Source of the DNA: an uncultured Prochlorococcus sp.
GTDB lineage: Bacteria; Cyanobacteriota; Cyanobacteriia; PCC-6307; Cyanobiaceae
Assembly (NCBI GenBank): GCA_902596585.1
Contig: CACJUL010000005.1
Location: 1 to 64,000 of the forward strand
DNA length: 64,000 nucleotides
Direction of reading: 5' to 3'
Part shown: positions 10,022-20,907 of the stretch, one piece after another
Layout of the letters: each line of letters begins with the position of its first letter
Position numbering within the stretch: position 1 is the stretch's first letter
Program-made: the position numbers and the translations under genes
Notes under the pieces: generated by a model
Databases searched by the model: none
Told to the model about the DNA's origin: nothing
The model's input: only the letters and a program-made list of their open reading frames with translations

Positions 10022-12592
10022 ATGAAGAATTTGGAAACATTGCTAAAAGATTATGAAGATCACGTAGCTGAAAGGGCTACTAAAGGAATACCTCCTTTGC
10101 CATTAAATGCTGAGCAAACAAATTGCATCACAAAATTATTGGAACAAGATAATTATGATTCATCCTATTTACTTGATTTACTTATAAATAGAGTTCCACC
10201 AGGAGTTGATGAAGCTGCTTATGTAAAAGCAAGCTGGCTTACAGCTATTGTTAATTCCGAAAAATATTGCAAATCGATAAATCCTGAAAAAGCAATTGAA
10301 ATACTAGGAACAATGATAGGAGGATATAATGTAAATTCTCTGGTTGAAATACTAAAAGGAAAAAATAGTTTACTTGCTAAAAAAGCGGCAGAAGTTTTAA
10401 AAAATATTATTCTTGTTTATGACTCAGCTAATGAAATCTATGAATTATCTCAAAATAATTTTTATGCAAAAGAGGTTGTAAATAGTTGGGCAAATGCAGA
10501 ATGGTTCAAAAATAAAAAAGTTCTGGAGAAAGAGATTACTTGTTTAGTGTTTAAAGTTGACGGTGAAACAAATACAGACGACTTATCTCCAGCTGTACAT
10601 GCCACAACACGCCCTGACATTCCTATGCACGCATTGGCTATGTTGGAATTTAAAAAACCAGATGGACTAAAGATTCTTGATAATTTAAAAAAACAAAATT
10701 TACCAATAGCTTATGTTGGAGATGTTGTTGGAACAGGGAGTTCTAGAAAATCTGCTATTAATTCTCTTATTTGGCATATAGGAGAAGATATTGCTTTTGT
10801 TCCAAACAAAAAAACAGGTGGAATAATAATTGGTAGCAAAATAGCCCCAATTTTCTTTAATACTGCACAAGATTCAGGAGCTTTACCAATAGAAGCTGAC
10901 GTATCTCAAATGAAAACAGGAGATGTTATTAAAATATATCCTTATGAAGGCATTATTAAAAAAATTGAAAAAGATTCCAATACTGAAGAATTAATAAGCA
11001 AATTCGACTTGTATCCATCAACTCTTACTGATGAGATTCAAGCTGGCGGAAGAATTAATCTTATGATTGGAAGATCTCTTACAGACAAAATTAGAAATAA
11101 ATTAGATTATCAACCTAGTGAAATATTTACCAGACCACAAAATCCAACCGAAAGTAATGCAGGCTTTACTCAAGCTCAAAAAATAGTAGGCAAAGCATGC
11201 GGTTTAGATGGAGTAAGGCCAGGAACGACCTGTGAACCAATTATGACTACAGTTGGTAGTCAAGATACTACTGGGCCAATGACTAGAGATGAACTAAAAG
11301 AACTAGCTTGTTTAGGATTTACTGCAGATTTAGTAATGCAAAGTTTTTGTCATACAGCTGCGTATCCTAAACCAGTAGATCTAGTGACCCATAAAGAATT
11401 ACCTGATTTTATATCTCAAAGAGGTGGAGTAGCTCTTAAGCCTGGAGACGGCATAATTCATAGCTGGCTTAATAGAATGCTTCTTCCAGATACTGTTGGC
11501 ACAGGAGGAGATAGTCATACTAGATTTCCTCTTGGTATTTCATTCCCTGGAGGCTCGGGCATTGTTGCCTTTGCCGCTGCAATAGGATCAATGCCATTAA
11601 ATATGCCAGAATCTGTGCTGGTTAAATTTAAGGGAGAATTATTACCAGGAATCACTCTTAGAGATTTAGTAAATGCAATCCCTCTCTTCGCAATTAAAAA
11701 AGGACTCTTAACTGTTGAGAAAACAAATAAGAAAAATATATTCAACGGAAAAATTATGGAAATTGAGGGATTACCAAACCTAAAACTTGAACAAGCTTTT
11801 GAACTTACTGATGCTACTGCAGAACGCTCATGCGCTGGTAGTACCATACTTTTATCCCAAGAAACTGTACAGGAATACTTAAGAAGCAATATTTGCCTGC
11901 TAGAAAAAATGATTGAGAGCAATTATGAAGATTCAAAATCAATTTCAAGAAGAATAAAAGATATGAAAAATTGGTTAAAAAAACCTGAATTAATTCAGCC
12001 TGATACCAACGCCAACTATGAAGAAGTCATTGAAATTGATTTAGCAAAAGTAACACAACCTATAGTTGCTTGCCCTAACGATCCAGATAACGTAAAGGAG
12101 ATAACAGATGTTGCCAATACAAATATTGACGAAGTTTTCATAGGTTCTTGCATGACAAATATCGGTCATTATAGAGCAGCTGCGAAAGTTCTTGAAGGTG
12201 TACAAAATTTAAAAGCTAAATTATGGATTTGTCCACCAACAAAAATGGATGAAGAAACTCTAAAAGCTGAGGGTTACTATAAAATTTTCGAAAATTGTGG
12301 TGCAAGGTTAGAGTTACCAGGCTGTTCTTTGTGTATGGGGAATCAAGCCAGAGTAGATGAAGGATCTGTGGTATTTTCTACAAGTACAAGAAATTTTGAC
12401 AATAGACTTGGCAAAAATGCACAAGTCTTTTTAGGCAGCGCTGAGTTAGCAGCAGTTTGCGCACTACTTGGCAAAATACCTGAAGTTGAAGAATATCAAG
12501 ATATTACTAAAAATAAAATTAATCCATATTCAAATGAACTTTATCGCTATCTTCAATTTGATGAAATACACGATTTCAGCTTGACAAAGTAA
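10022..12592 (+). CDS. acnB: Aconitate hydratase B
   Basis: Citrate/isocitrate isomerase of the TCA route, 856 aa, of the AcnB type: a HEAT-like N-terminal domain comes first, followed by the swivel domain (GDVVGTGSSRKSAINS), then the catalytic domains. Iron-sulfur ligands are visible in FIGSCMTNIGHYRAA and LPGCSLCMGNQARV, and a substrate-binding segment in GVRPGTTCEPIMTT. The gene starts with ATG and is followed by the ClC gene after 9 bp, suggesting cotranscription. Confidence 0.96.
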   Translation: MKNLETLLKDYEDHVAERATKGIPPLPLNAEQTNCITKLLEQDNYDSSYLLDLLINRVPPGVDEAAYVKASWLTAIVNSEKYCKSINPEKAIEILGTMIGGYNVNSLVEILKGKNSLLAKKAAEVLKNIILVYDSANEIYELSQNNFYAKEVVNSWANAEWFKNKKVLEKEITCLVFKVDGETNTDDLSPAVHATTRPDIPMHALAMLEFKKPDGLKILDNLKKQNLPIAYVGDVVGTGSSRKSAINSLIWHIGEDIAFVPNKKTGGIIIGSKIAPIFFNTAQDSGALPIEADVSQMKTGDVIKIYPYEGIIKKIEKDSNTEELISKFDLYPSTLTDEIQAGGRINLMIGRSLTDKIRNKLDYQPSEIFTRPQNPTESNAGFTQAQKIVGKACGLDGVRPGTTCEPIMTTVGSQDTTGPMTRDELKELACLGFTADLVMQSFCHTAAYPKPVDLVTHKELPDFISQRGGVALKPGDGIIHSWLNRMLLPDTVGTGGDSHTRFPLGISFPGGSGIVAFAAAIGSMPLNMPESVLVKFKGELLPGITLRDLVNAIPLFAIKKGLLTVEKTNKKNIFNGKIMEIEGLPNLKLEQAFELTDATAERSCAGSTILLSQETVQEYLRSNICLLEKMIESNYEDSKSISRRIKDMKNWLKKPELIQPDTNANYEEVIEIDLAKVTQPIVACPNDPDNVKEITDVANTNIDEVFIGSCMTNIGHYRAAAKVLEGVQNLKAKLWICPPTKMDEETLKAEGYYKIFENCGARLELPGCSLCMGNQARVDEGSVVFSTSTRNFDNRLGKNAQVFLGSAELAAVCALLGKIPEVEEYQDITKNKINPYSNELYRYLQFDEIHDFSLTK

Positions 12593-12601
12593 TCATGGAC
12601 T

Positions 12602-13960
12602 ATGCCGAACTTTATAAAAGATAATATTCAAAAAACAAGTAATAATTCTTCTCGTAGCATCAAAAAATTATTAAAACAAAGATCTCTAGTCGTTGCATTT
12701 TCGCTCTTATTAACAGGTTTAGGAGCTTCAATCACAAGTATATTTTTTAAAACTGGAATCTATTTTATTAATAATTGGAGATTAGCATTATTAGACCAAT
12801 TCCCATCTATTACGGTCTTACCTATTTTTGGAGCTCTAGGAGGAGCTATTGCAGGATATTTGATCAAAAATATAGCACCTGCTGCAAAAGGTTCAGGAGT
12901 GAGTCAAATCATGGGTTTTTTAAGACATAAAAAAGTTCCAATGAATTTAAAAGTAGGATTAGTAAAGCTAATATCAGGAATTATTGCTATTGGCAGTGGA
13001 TTCCCTTTGGGTCCAGAAGGTCCATCCGTTCAGATGGGAGGATCAGTAGCTTGGCAAATGGCCAAGTGGCTCAAAGCTCCTACAGCTTTTAGAAGAGTCA
13101 TAGTAGCAGCAGGGGGTGGTGCTGGTATAGCTGCAGTATTTAGCGCTCCATTAGGAGGTTTTGTCTATGCAATAGAAGAGTTATTAAACTCTGCAAGACC
13201 AGTAATTTTGCTATTAGTAGTAATTACAACTTTCATTGCAGATTCATCTGCTGATATTATTCAAGCCTTAGGTTTAGATCCTAAAGCAGGAGGCTTTGAT
13301 TTTAACCTCGGATTTTTGATTCAAAAAGAATATGACCCATCAGTTTTTTTCTTACCTATAGATTTTATTTACTTAGTTTTACTAGGAATAATTATTGGAA
13401 TATTTGCAGAATTGTACAGCAGATATGTTTTGTTGATGCAAAATCTTGGGAAAAGGTGGTATAAAAATAAATTTGTTTTAAAAATGAGTATCTGTGGACT
13501 TATTTTAGGAAGCATCTACTCTTGTTTACCCAGTACATTTCATAATTTAGATGAATTACAGAAAATAATAGCTGAACAAAATACAAGTATTGGAATTGCT
13601 TTATTAGCAGTTTTAGTATTATTTATCACAACAGGTTTAGCTGCAGCATCTGGAGCTCCTGGGGGATTGTTCTATCCAATGCTTACTTTAGGAGGTTCAA
13701 TCGGACTAATAATGGGGAGCTGGGTGGAACTTGCGACAGGACATGCACCAAGTACATACATTTTTGCAGGAATGGGAGCTTTCGTAGCAGGATGCTCGCG
13801 AACACCAATTACAGCAATGTTTTTAGCTTTCGCTTTAACAAAAAATTTATTAATAATGAAACCTGTATTAATCAGCTGCATTGCCAGTTTCTTGATAGCA
13901 AGAGCTTTTAATGAAGAATCAATTTATGAAAGACAAATACAAATAGAATTAGAAGACTAA
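12602..13960 (+). CDS. ClC family chloride channel / H+-Cl- exchanger
   Basis: Membrane protein of 452 aa with the ClC selectivity motifs: GSGVSQIMG, GSGFPLGPEGPSVQMGG (with the gating Glu in GPEGP) and GAPGGLFYPML. A Glu pair at FVYAIEELL matches the place of the internal proton-transfer Glu of bacterial exchangers, so proton-coupled antiport is more likely than a passive channel. The protein has no C-terminal CBS domains. It follows acnB by 9 bp; its 3' end lies 10 bp from the convergent purU gene. Confidence 0.88.
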   Translation: MPNFIKDNIQKTSNNSSRSIKKLLKQRSLVVAFSLLLTGLGASITSIFFKTGIYFINNWRLALLDQFPSITVLPIFGALGGAIAGYLIKNIAPAAKGSGVSQIMGFLRHKKVPMNLKVGLVKLISGIIAIGSGFPLGPEGPSVQMGGSVAWQMAKWLKAPTAFRRVIVAAGGGAGIAAVFSAPLGGFVYAIEELLNSARPVILLLVVITTFIADSSADIIQALGLDPKAGGFDFNLGFLIQKEYDPSVFFLPIDFIYLVLLGIIIGIFAELYSRYVLLMQNLGKRWYKNKFVLKMSICGLILGSIYSCLPSTFHNLDELQKIIAEQNTSIGIALLAVLVLFITTGLAAASGAPGGLFYPMLTLGGSIGLIMGSWVELATGHAPSTYIFAGMGAFVAGCSRTPITAMFLAFALTKNLLIMKPVLISCIASFLIARAFNEESIYERQIQIELED

Positions 13961-13970
13961 AAAATTATCT

Positions 13971-14825
13971 TCAATCAAAAACAGCAGTTTTACTGTTATA
14001 AACAAATACTTGATGATTTAGGTGTAATCTAACCGCTCTAGCTAGAGCTATTCTTTCAATATCTCTTCCTTTTCTAATCAAATCGTCAACTTCATCTCTA
14101 TGACTTACATTAACTGTACATTGCTCTATTATCGGGCCTTCATCAAGATCTTCAGTCACATAATGAGCAGTAGCACCGATTAATTTAACACCTCTCTTCC
14201 AAGCTCGATGATATGGTTGCCCGCCCTTAAATGCGGGTAAGAAAGAATGATGAATATTTATTATTGAAGAAAACTTTTTTAAAAAAGAGTCACTCAAAAT
14301 TTGCATATATTTGGCTAATACAACAAGATCAATTTCATATTCTTTTAGTAAATTTAAAAATTGATCTTCAACAATAGATTTATCAGTTTTAAAGGTATCA
14401 ATATGAACAAATTTTGCATTAAAATCATCTGCAATGTTTTCAAGATCAGGATGATTTGAAATTATTAACGGGACTCTCATTTTGAGTTCTCCATTTCTTA
14501 CTCGCCAAAGTAAATCAATCAAACAATGATTTTGTTTACTCACGAAAATAGCAACATTTGGAATTTCATCAGAATAATTTACGTTAAATATTCCATTTAC
14601 TTCATTTGCAATTTTTTCAAATTCTTTATAAATTTCATCTCTATTAAAAGATGCATTGTTACTATTCCATTCAATTCGACTAAGAAATAAACCCGCATCT
14701 TGATCTGTATGATGATCAGAATGTTTTATGTTGCCACCGTAATTTGAAATCCAGCTTGTAAGTAAACTTACTAGACCTGGACGATCAGGACAAACAATTT
14801 TGAATATAATTGAAGGATGTTCCAA
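13971..14825 (-). CDS. purU: Formyltetrahydrofolate deformylase
   Basis: Hydrolase of 284 aa that releases formate from 10-formyl-THF, balancing one-carbon pools. An ACT domain (about residues 1-85, opening SIIFKIVCPDRPGLVSLL) precedes a formyltransferase-type catalytic domain with INIHHSFLPAFKGGQPYHRA and the later GATAHYVTEDLDEGPII, containing the conserved Asn-His-Asp set. The start is a TTG; I found no better in-frame ATG upstream. It is divergent from the thiO-like gene with 48 bp between. Confidence 0.93.
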   Translation of the reverse strand: MEHPSIIFKIVCPDRPGLVSLLTSWISNYGGNIKHSDHHTDQDAGLFLSRIEWNSNNASFNRDEIYKEFEKIANEVNGIFNVNYSDEIPNVAIFVSKQNHCLIDLLWRVRNGELKMRVPLIISNHPDLENIADDFNAKFVHIDTFKTDKSIVEDQFLNLLKEYEIDLVVLAKYMQILSDSFLKKFSSIINIHHSFLPAFKGGQPYHRAWKRGVKLIGATAHYVTEDLDEGPIIEQCTVNVSHRDEVDDLIRKGRDIERIALARAVRLHLNHQVFVYNSKTAVFD

Positions 14826-14873
14826 AAAATCTTTAACTATTAAGTCAAATAAGCAAGTATATCTAATATATCA

Positions 14874-15956
14874 ATGAAAAGCTTAAAAGAAAATTTTCAA
14901 AAAGCAGACATAGTTATTATTGGATCAGGGATTATTGGAAAATTTAATGCCTTAGAATTATCAGAATTAGGTTCCAAAGTAACGATAATAGATCCAGCTC
15001 AACACCAAAATAGTAGCAATGCAGCTTTAGGGTTACTAATGGGTAATATGTATCAAAAAAGAAAAGGTAGAAGCTGGGATCTCAGGAAACAAAGCATTGA
15101 ATTATGGCCACAATGGATTACATTCCTACAAAAATTTAATTATGAATTAAATATCGAAAAACCATTAATACAACTAACTACTGATGAAGAAAAGTTTAAA
15201 AAATTAGAGAAATTTGTTTTTGAAAATAATGATCAAAACTTGCGAATTTTAGAAAAAGACTCAATATTTATCAAAAATATAAATAAAGCCTTCCAAGCAA
15301 AAAATATAAAAGGGATGATCTCGTTCGAAGATGGAAGAATAAATCCTTTTTCTTTACTTCAAACATTAGATAAATATCTAAAACATAAAAAAGTAAATTA
15401 TTTGCGAGAAGAAATAATAAAAATAAGAAAATCAAACAATCAATGGATTTCTACAACAAAGAATAATGAAAACATCAAATCTGACTTGGTTATTTTGTGT
15501 AATTCACTAAAAGCGATTGATTTAATAGATAGCCGATCTCACAACATCAAATTAAAACCTGTTTTAGGTCAAGCTATGGAAATTGAGATAAATGATGCAG
15601 AAGTTGATTTATTATCGCTGCCAAAACAATTCAATATAAATGGTAAAAATATAATTCCAAAATCAAAAAGTAAGCTAATTATTGGATCAACTGACGAATA
15701 TAGTACTCAACCAGAAGAAAATACATTCGGAAAACTCACAAATTTTCTCGATAAAAGACCAAATTGGCTGACTAAAGGAAAAATTTCTAAAAAATGGTAC
15801 GGAATAAGATCTAGACCTGAAGGTGAACCTTCACCAATAATGAAGAACTTCGGAGATGGATTAATTATATGTACAGGTTTTTATAAGAATGGAATTTTAC
15901 TTGCACCAGCTTGTTCTAAATGGGTTGCTAATGAAATTAAAAATTTCTTTTCCTAG
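14874..15956 (+). CDS. FAD-dependent amino acid oxidase, ThiO/DadA-like
   Basis: Flavoprotein of 360 aa with an N-terminal Rossmann dinucleotide-binding motif ([18 protein letters not shown]) and a C-terminal [16 protein letters not shown] region, where FAD-dependent glycine/D-amino-acid oxidases close their active site. In cyanobacteria this family includes ThiO, which makes iminoglycine for the thiazole of thiamine. Another thiamine gene, thiL, is in this window but not adjacent. The substrate is uncertain. The 3' end overlaps the convergent dnaK stop by 4 bp. Confidence 0.7.
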   Translation: MKSLKENFQKADIVIIGSGIIGKFNALELSELGSKVTIIDPAQHQNSSNAALGLLMGNMYQKRKGRSWDLRKQSIELWPQWITFLQKFNYELNIEKPLIQLTTDEEKFKKLEKFVFENNDQNLRILEKDSIFIKNINKAFQAKNIKGMISFEDGRINPFSLLQTLDKYLKHKKVNYLREEIIKIRKSNNQWISTTKNNENIKSDLVILCNSLKAIDLIDSRSHNIKLKPVLGQAMEIEINDAEVDLLSLPKQFNINGKNIIPKSKSKLIIGSTDEYSTQPEENTFGKLTNFLDKRPNWLTKGKISKKWYGIRSRPEGEPSPIMKNFGDGLIICTGFYKNGILLAPACSKWVANEIKNFFS

Positions 15957-17860
15957 TCTTTTGATTCAGTAAAGTCTGCGTCAATTACATCGTCTCCACC
16001 TTTATCATTTGATTCACTCTGATCAGGACCACTAGCTGAACCAGATGTTGGAGGCTGATTACCAGGTTGCTGATAAACAGATGAACCTACTGCATAGAGT
16101 TCTTGTTGAAGCTCTTCAAGCAGTTTTTTCATTGATTTATAGTCCTCTTTTGAGGTTGCCTCTTTTAAAGCGTTGCTCTTTTCTTCAACCTTCGACTTTG
16201 CTGCAGCATCAATTTTATCTCCCAATTCACCAAGTTGCTTTTCTGTCTGATAGACAAGTGTTTCAGCTTGGTTCTTTAAATCAATTTTTTCTCTTTTTTC
16301 TTTATCTGCTGATGCATTTGATTCTGCATCTTTAACCATTTTATCAACCTCATTATCCGATAATGTAGAGGCACCAGTGATAGAAATACTTTGCTCTTTA
16401 CCACTTCCTTTGTCTTTAGCTGTAACACTAAGAATACCGTTTGCATCAATATCAAATGTCACTTCAATTTGAGGAACACCTCTTGGTGCTGATGGAATTC
16501 CATCTAATCTAAAAGTTCCTAAACTTTTGTTATCAGATGCCATTTCTCTTTCACCCTGCAATACATGTATTTCTACATTGGTTTGTCCATCAACAGCAGT
16601 TGAATATGTCTCAGATTTCTTGGTAGGAACTGTAGTATTTCTATTTATCATTTTTGTCATAACCCCACCTAAAGTTTCTACACCTAAAGAAAGTGGAGTA
16701 ACGTCAAGCAATAATATATCTTTAACTTCGCCTGCCAAAACTCCTCCTTGAATAGCTGCTCCAACAGCAACGACTTCATCAGGATTAACAGTTTGATTTG
16801 GTTCCTTACCTATTATTTTTTTTACTAAATCTAAAACTGCAGGTATTCTGGATGAACCTCCAACCATCACAACTTCATCAATTTCACTAGTAGAAATTTT
16901 TGCATCACTTATAGCTCTCTCAACTGGGGTTTTGCATCTATCAATTAAAGAAGCTGCTAATTCTTCAAACTTTGCTCGAGTTAGGTTCAAATCCAAATGT
17001 TTTGGGCCTTCGGGAGTCGCTGTGATAAATGGTAGATTTATCTCACTTTGAGTAGCATTTGAAAGCTCAATTTTTGCTTTTTCTGCTGCTTCAGTAAGTC
17101 TTTGTAAAGCCTGCTTATCTTGTCTTAGGTCAATACCTTCATTTGATTTAAAAGTACTTGCTAAATGATCTACGATACACCTATCAAAATCATCACCACC
17201 TAAATGTGTATCTCCAGAGGTAGATAGAACTTCGGTTACTCCATCACCAGCTTCAATCACTGAGACGTCAAATGTTCCTCCCCCTAGATCAAATACAAGA
17301 ATTTTTTCATTTTCTTTATCCAAACCGTATGCTAAAGCTGCTGCAGTTGGCTCATTGACAATTCTGAGAACTTCTAAACCTGCAATCTTTCCTGCGTCCT
17401 TTGTAGCCTGTCTCTGAGAGTCATTAAAATAAGCTGGAACAGTAATAACAGCCTGTGTAACTTTTTCACCAAGGTATTTACCTGCATCATCTGCTAACTT
17501 TCTTAAAACTTGAGAACTTACCTCTTCTGGGGAAAACTGCTTATCCAAAATTGGACACTTTAATTTGACACTAGAACCAGATTTTTCAACAGAGTAGCTA
17601 ACTTCTTTAGATTCTTCATTTACTTCATCAACTCTTCTACCAACAAAACGCTTTGCAGAATAAAAAGTGTTTTCAGGATTCATAACAGCTTGTCTTTTTG
17701 CGATTTGCCCAACGAGCTGATCTTGATTTTTTGTATATGCAACAACTGATGGAGTAGTTCTGAAACCTTCAGCATTTGCTATTACAGTAGGTTTACCACC
17801 TTCCATTACAGCGACACAACTATTAGTTGTTCCTAAATCAATTCCTACAACCTTACCCAT
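15953..17860 (-). CDS. dnaK: Hsp70 chaperone DnaK
   Basis: ATP-dependent chaperone with the actin-like ATPase ([47 protein letters not shown]) followed by the substrate-binding domain ([14 protein letters not shown]) and a Gly/Ser/Asp-rich tail ending in DVIDADFTE. The ORF track starts ten codons earlier; I choose the ATG at 17860 because it begins [12 protein letters not shown], as in other DnaK proteins, and has a GAGAA site upstream. That gives 635 aa, normal for the family. The cochaperone genes grpE and dnaJ are in this window but 33 kb away. No CIRCE element is visible upstream. Confidence 0.97.
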   Translation of the reverse strand: MGKVVGIDLGTTNSCVAVMEGGKPTVIANAEGFRTTPSVVAYTKNQDQLVGQIAKRQAVMNPENTFYSAKRFVGRRVDEVNEESKEVSYSVEKSGSSVKLKCPILDKQFSPEEVSSQVLRKLADDAGKYLGEKVTQAVITVPAYFNDSQRQATKDAGKIAGLEVLRIVNEPTAAALAYGLDKENEKILVFDLGGGTFDVSVIEAGDGVTEVLSTSGDTHLGGDDFDRCIVDHLASTFKSNEGIDLRQDKQALQRLTEAAEKAKIELSNATQSEINLPFITATPEGPKHLDLNLTRAKFEELAASLIDRCKTPVERAISDAKISTSEIDEVVMVGGSSRIPAVLDLVKKIIGKEPNQTVNPDEVVAVGAAIQGGVLAGEVKDILLLDVTPLSLGVETLGGVMTKMINRNTTVPTKKSETYSTAVDGQTNVEIHVLQGEREMASDNKSLGTFRLDGIPSAPRGVPQIEVTFDIDANGILSVTAKDKGSGKEQSISITGASTLSDNEVDKMVKDAESNASADKEKREKIDLKNQAETLVYQTEKQLGELGDKIDAAAKSKVEEKSNALKEATSKEDYKSMKKLLEELQQELYAVGSSVYQQPGNQPPTSGSASGPDQSESNDKGGDDVIDADFTESKD

Positions 17861-17977
17861 GGGTAAATTCTCATATTTAATATTCTCCATAATCGGTCAT
17901 CAACGTCATTATTGTTACTCAATGACGGGGTGTGGTTCCCGAACAGATCATTATTTTTTAAGAAAAAAATTCTAAAC

Positions 17978-18838
17978 ATGATTTCAAGTAAGACATCTTT
18001 TATTGCATTAATTGGCAATCCAGTAAGCCATTCCCTATCGCCGATTATGCAAAATGCTGCCCTTCAATATTTAGGCCTAGATTTAATTTATATTGCTATA
18101 CCTTGCAAAGATGAAGATCTAGAATTGGTTCTGAATTCTTTAAAAAAAATAAATTGCAAAGGTTTAAATATTACAATTCCCCACAAAGAAAAAGTATTTA
18201 ACCTTTGTAGTGAAATTTCCCCTATTGCAAGCAAACTGAAAGCAATTAATACTCTTAAATTAAATTCTGAAAAAGAATGGAGTGCAACAAATACAGATGT
18301 AGAAGGATTTATTTACCCATTAAAAAAATTAAACTTAACCAAAAAGCAATCGATAGTTCTTGGCTCAGGCGGTGCAGCACGATCTGTTATTCAAGGATTA
18401 ATAAATTTAAATTTTTCAAGAATTTCAGTAGTATCAAGGAACAAATCATCACTAAATGAGGTAATAAAAAATTTTAAAAATCAAATTGAAATTAAGGGTT
18501 TATTAGATAGTGATAATGAAGCTCAAAATTTAATTGAAGAAGCAGATCTAGTTGTCAATACAACACCAGTAGGAATGAAAACAGCTAAAAGTGAAATAAA
18601 TATATTGCCATATAGGGATTCTTTTTGGAGATCTCTTAACTCAAAAACAATTGTTTATGATTTAATCTATAATCCAGCTCCAACTCATCTATTAAAATTT
18701 AGCGCCAACAAAGGATGCATGACTATCGATGGTTCCCAAATGCTTGTCGCTCAAGGACTGCAATCATTATCATTTTGGACAAATGGCTTAGAAGTACCTT
18801 TTCATATTATGAATGACGCACTGAAAAATTATCTTTAA
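17978..18838 (+). CDS. aroE: Shikimate dehydrogenase
   Basis: NADPH enzyme reducing 3-dehydroshikimate to shikimate. The substrate side has GNPVSHSLSPIMQNAAL and the catalytic Lys in NITIPHKEKV; the Rossmann side has LGSGGAARSVIQGL; the C-terminus has DGSQMLVAQGLQS. The ORF track starts 22 codons upstream; I choose the ATG at 17978 (MISSKTSFIALIG), which gives 286 aa, normal for AroE. It is divergent from dnaK with 117 bp between the chosen starts. Confidence 0.93.
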   Translation: MISSKTSFIALIGNPVSHSLSPIMQNAALQYLGLDLIYIAIPCKDEDLELVLNSLKKINCKGLNITIPHKEKVFNLCSEISPIASKLKAINTLKLNSEKEWSATNTDVEGFIYPLKKLNLTKKQSIVLGSGGAARSVIQGLINLNFSRISVVSRNKSSLNEVIKNFKNQIEIKGLLDSDNEAQNLIEEADLVVNTTPVGMKTAKSEINILPYRDSFWRSLNSKTIVYDLIYNPAPTHLLKFSANKGCMTIDGSQMLVAQGLQSLSFWTNGLEVPFHIMNDALKNYL

Positions 18839-18868
18839 AGTAAATGATAATAATTTTCAAGTAATTGC

Positions 18869-18880
18869 ACATCATGATGT
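18869..18880. promoter_or_regulatory. 12-bp perfect palindrome upstream of rpsF
   Basis: ACATCATGATGT is a perfect inverted repeat lying between the aroE stop and rpsF, about 60-75 bp before the rpsF start. It could be an operator or part of the rpsF 5' leader. Chance is possible because the region is AT-rich, though this palindrome contains four G/C pairs. Confidence 0.3.
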
Positions 18881-18943
18881 ATCGTTAAAGATGAACAGAC
18901 GCTCATCACATTAATTTTTGAGCCAAAGACCTTGTCTGAAACT

Positions 18944-19405
18944 ATGAACGAACAGCAATCTTATTACGAAACTATGTACATCCTCCGCCCAGATATTGCG
19001 GAAGATGAAGTAACTAACCATATTGATAAATACAATAAGCTTTTAGAAGAATTTGGCGGTACCATCCTCGATAGTCAAATGAGGGGTAAAAGAAGATTAG
19101 CTTATCAAATAGCAAAACATAGAGAAGGAATTTACGTCCAACTGAGTCATCAAGGCGATGGACAACATATTTTCAAAATTGAAAAAGCAATGAGACTTAG
19201 CGAAGATGTTATAAGATACATGACCGTTAAACAAGAAGGGCCTTTGCCAACTCCAAGACCTTCCACTAAAAGTTCAACTCAAACAAATAACAAAGAGACT
19301 CAAGAAACCCAAGCTGAATCTAAGGACAAACAACCAGTAGGAAGCACAGATTCTTCAACTACGAGAAAAGTTGATACTGAAAACAAAGAAAATGTAGAAT
19401 CTTAA
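18944..19405 (+). CDS. rpsF: 30S ribosomal protein S6
   Basis: Small-subunit ribosomal protein. The S6 core spans roughly residues 5-105 ([53 protein letters not shown]). It is followed by a tail of about 45 residues rich in Thr, Ser, Gln, Lys and Glu that S6 proteins of most bacteria lack. I choose the ATG at 18944; the TTG at 18932 would add MSET. rpsF is not next to rpsR here. The 3' end is 3 bp from the convergent argG. Confidence 0.92.
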   Translation: MNEQQSYYETMYILRPDIAEDEVTNHIDKYNKLLEEFGGTILDSQMRGKRRLAYQIAKHREGIYVQLSHQGDGQHIFKIEKAMRLSEDVIRYMTVKQEGPLPTPRPSTKSSTQTNNKETQETQAESKDKQPVGSTDSSTTRKVDTENKENVES

Positions 19406-19408
19406 AGA

Positions 19409-20623
19409 TTAATTTTTTGTTTTTGAATTTAACTCAGACCATATTTTATTAGACATACCCCACATATAAATAAAACCCTCTGCTAAAGAATGTTTAAAAA
19501 CATCATCTTTACTATAAGTTGCCAAATCTTCCCTATAAAGTGAATTATTTTCCGACATTCTCCCAATTACAATTGCGTTCCCCTTATGTAATCTAATCTT
19601 TACTCTTCCATTAACTGAAGTTTGAGTCGATGAAATAAAGGCATCTAAACTATCCTTAAGAGGTCCAAACCAAAAACCTTGATAGACTAATTGACTCCAT
19701 TTTTTTTCCACTATTCCTTTAAAGTCTACGACATCAGGGTTTAATGTAATACTCTCTAATTCTTTGTGAGCTTTGATCAAAAGTAAGAGGCCAGGTGTTT
19801 CGTAAATCTCTCTACTTTTAATGCCTACTACTCGATCTTCAATCATATCTATTCTTCCAAAACCATGCTTACCAGCAAGATCATTAGCTTTTTTAATAAT
19901 CTCAACTGGAGTTAAAAGTTCATTATCAATGCCAACTGGAACCCCGTTTTTAAAAATAATTTCAATATCTTGAGATGCATCAGGAGAATTATCAATTGAT
20001 GAAGTCATTGCAAAAATATCTTCAGGTGGTTCTTGCATTGGATCTTCTAATTGACCTGCCTCAATACTTCTACCAAGTAAGTTAACGTCTATTGAATAAG
20101 GTGATTTTTTTGATACTGGTGCAGGTATACCAAATTTTTCTCCATAAGCTATTGCCTCTTCCCTACTCATGTTCCACTCCCTTGCGGGAGTAATTATTTT
20201 CAAATCAGGGCCTAAAGCATTAATTGCTAAATCAAATCGCACTTGATCATTTCCTTTGCCAGTACAACCATGAGCTACCGCCTCAGCATTAATCTCTCGA
20301 GCAAGATTTACGAGATTTTCAGCAATTAAAGGCCTAGCAAGGGCAGTAGATAAAGGATATTTTTCTAGATATAGTGCATTTGCTCTTATAGCTGGAAAAG
20401 CGTATCTCTCAACAAAACTATCAACTAAATTACCAACAATTGATTTAGATGCACCAGAGTTTAAAGCTTTTTGCCTAATAAAATCTAAATCCTCGCCTTG
20501 TCCAAGATCTGCCACAAAAGTAACAACCTCTGAAATGCCATATTCATTTTTTAAATATGGAATACAAACGCTCGTATCAACTCCACCAGAATATGCTAGT
20601 ACAACTTTTTTTACCTGTTGCAT
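19409..20623 (-). CDS. argG: Argininosuccinate synthase
   Basis: ATP-dependent ligase of citrulline and aspartate in arginine synthesis, 404 aa. The N-terminus has the PP-loop [20 protein letters not shown]; further motifs are [16 protein letters not shown] and [18 protein letters not shown]-like ([18 protein letters not shown]). It follows the small membrane gene at 20643-20873 by 19 bp, on the same strand. argH, the next enzyme, lies across the origin in this window. Confidence 0.96.
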   Translation of the reverse strand: MQQVKKVVLAYSGGVDTSVCIPYLKNEYGISEVVTFVADLGQGEDLDFIRQKALNSGASKSIVGNLVDSFVERYAFPAIRANALYLEKYPLSTALARPLIAENLVNLAREINAEAVAHGCTGKGNDQVRFDLAINALGPDLKIITPAREWNMSREEAIAYGEKFGIPAPVSKKSPYSIDVNLLGRSIEAGQLEDPMQEPPEDIFAMTSSIDNSPDASQDIEIIFKNGVPVGIDNELLTPVEIIKKANDLAGKHGFGRIDMIEDRVVGIKSREIYETPGLLLLIKAHKELESITLNPDVVDFKGIVEKKWSQLVYQGFWFGPLKDSLDAFISSTQTSVNGRVKIRLHKGNAIVIGRMSENNSLYREDLATYSKDDVFKHSLAEGFIYMWGMSNKIWSELNSKTKN

Positions 20624-20642
20624 TTAAATTTGCTCCATAAAT

Positions 20643-20873
20643 TTAAATTTTTTGACGTTGTTCAGAATTTGAAAGCTTATTAAAAACTAATATTATTGTA
20701 ACTAAAAGAGCTGGACCAAAAACTAGAAATAAGAGAAGAAAGTTATTAATTAATAAAACATTGGGATTTAAGTATCCAATAAGTTTCAATAAACCAGACA
20801 ATAACAATGAAATTAACCAAATAAAAAAGATTTTTAAATTTCCTTTATCAAACAAAGTTTTCGAGAGCATCAT
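20643..20873 (-). CDS. Small membrane protein of unknown function
   Basis: 76 aa with two hydrophobic segments (about residues 16-35 and 42-65) and a short charged C-terminus (SNSEQRQKI), so probably a two-helix inner-membrane protein. I do not recognise a family. It precedes argG by 19 bp in the same direction and may share its transcript. Its start is divergent from the DUF3134-like gene with only about 34 bp between the chosen starts. Coding status rests on the open frame, the transmembrane pattern and the tight spacing to argG. Confidence 0.65.
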   Translation of the reverse strand: MMLSKTLFDKGNLKIFFIWLISLLLSGLLKLIGYLNPNVLLINNFLLLFLVFGPALLVTIILVFNKLSNSEQRQKI

Positions 20874-20907
20874 TATGTATTATCCTATATATAGAACTTC
20901 TCTTTTA

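Noticed and set aside
16045-16751. Plus-strand ORFs inside dnaK (16045-16335, 16527-16751)
   Set aside because: Shadows of the well-conserved dnaK reading frame with no domain or initiation signal.
17861-17890. Upstream ATG of dnaK adding ten residues
   Set aside because: DnaK proteins begin [12 protein letters not shown]; the inner ATG has a GAGAA site at a suitable distance.
20761-20907. Longer N-terminus of the DUF3134-like ORF
   Set aside because: It lies antisense inside the divergent small membrane gene, and the family core starts after the ATG at 20908.
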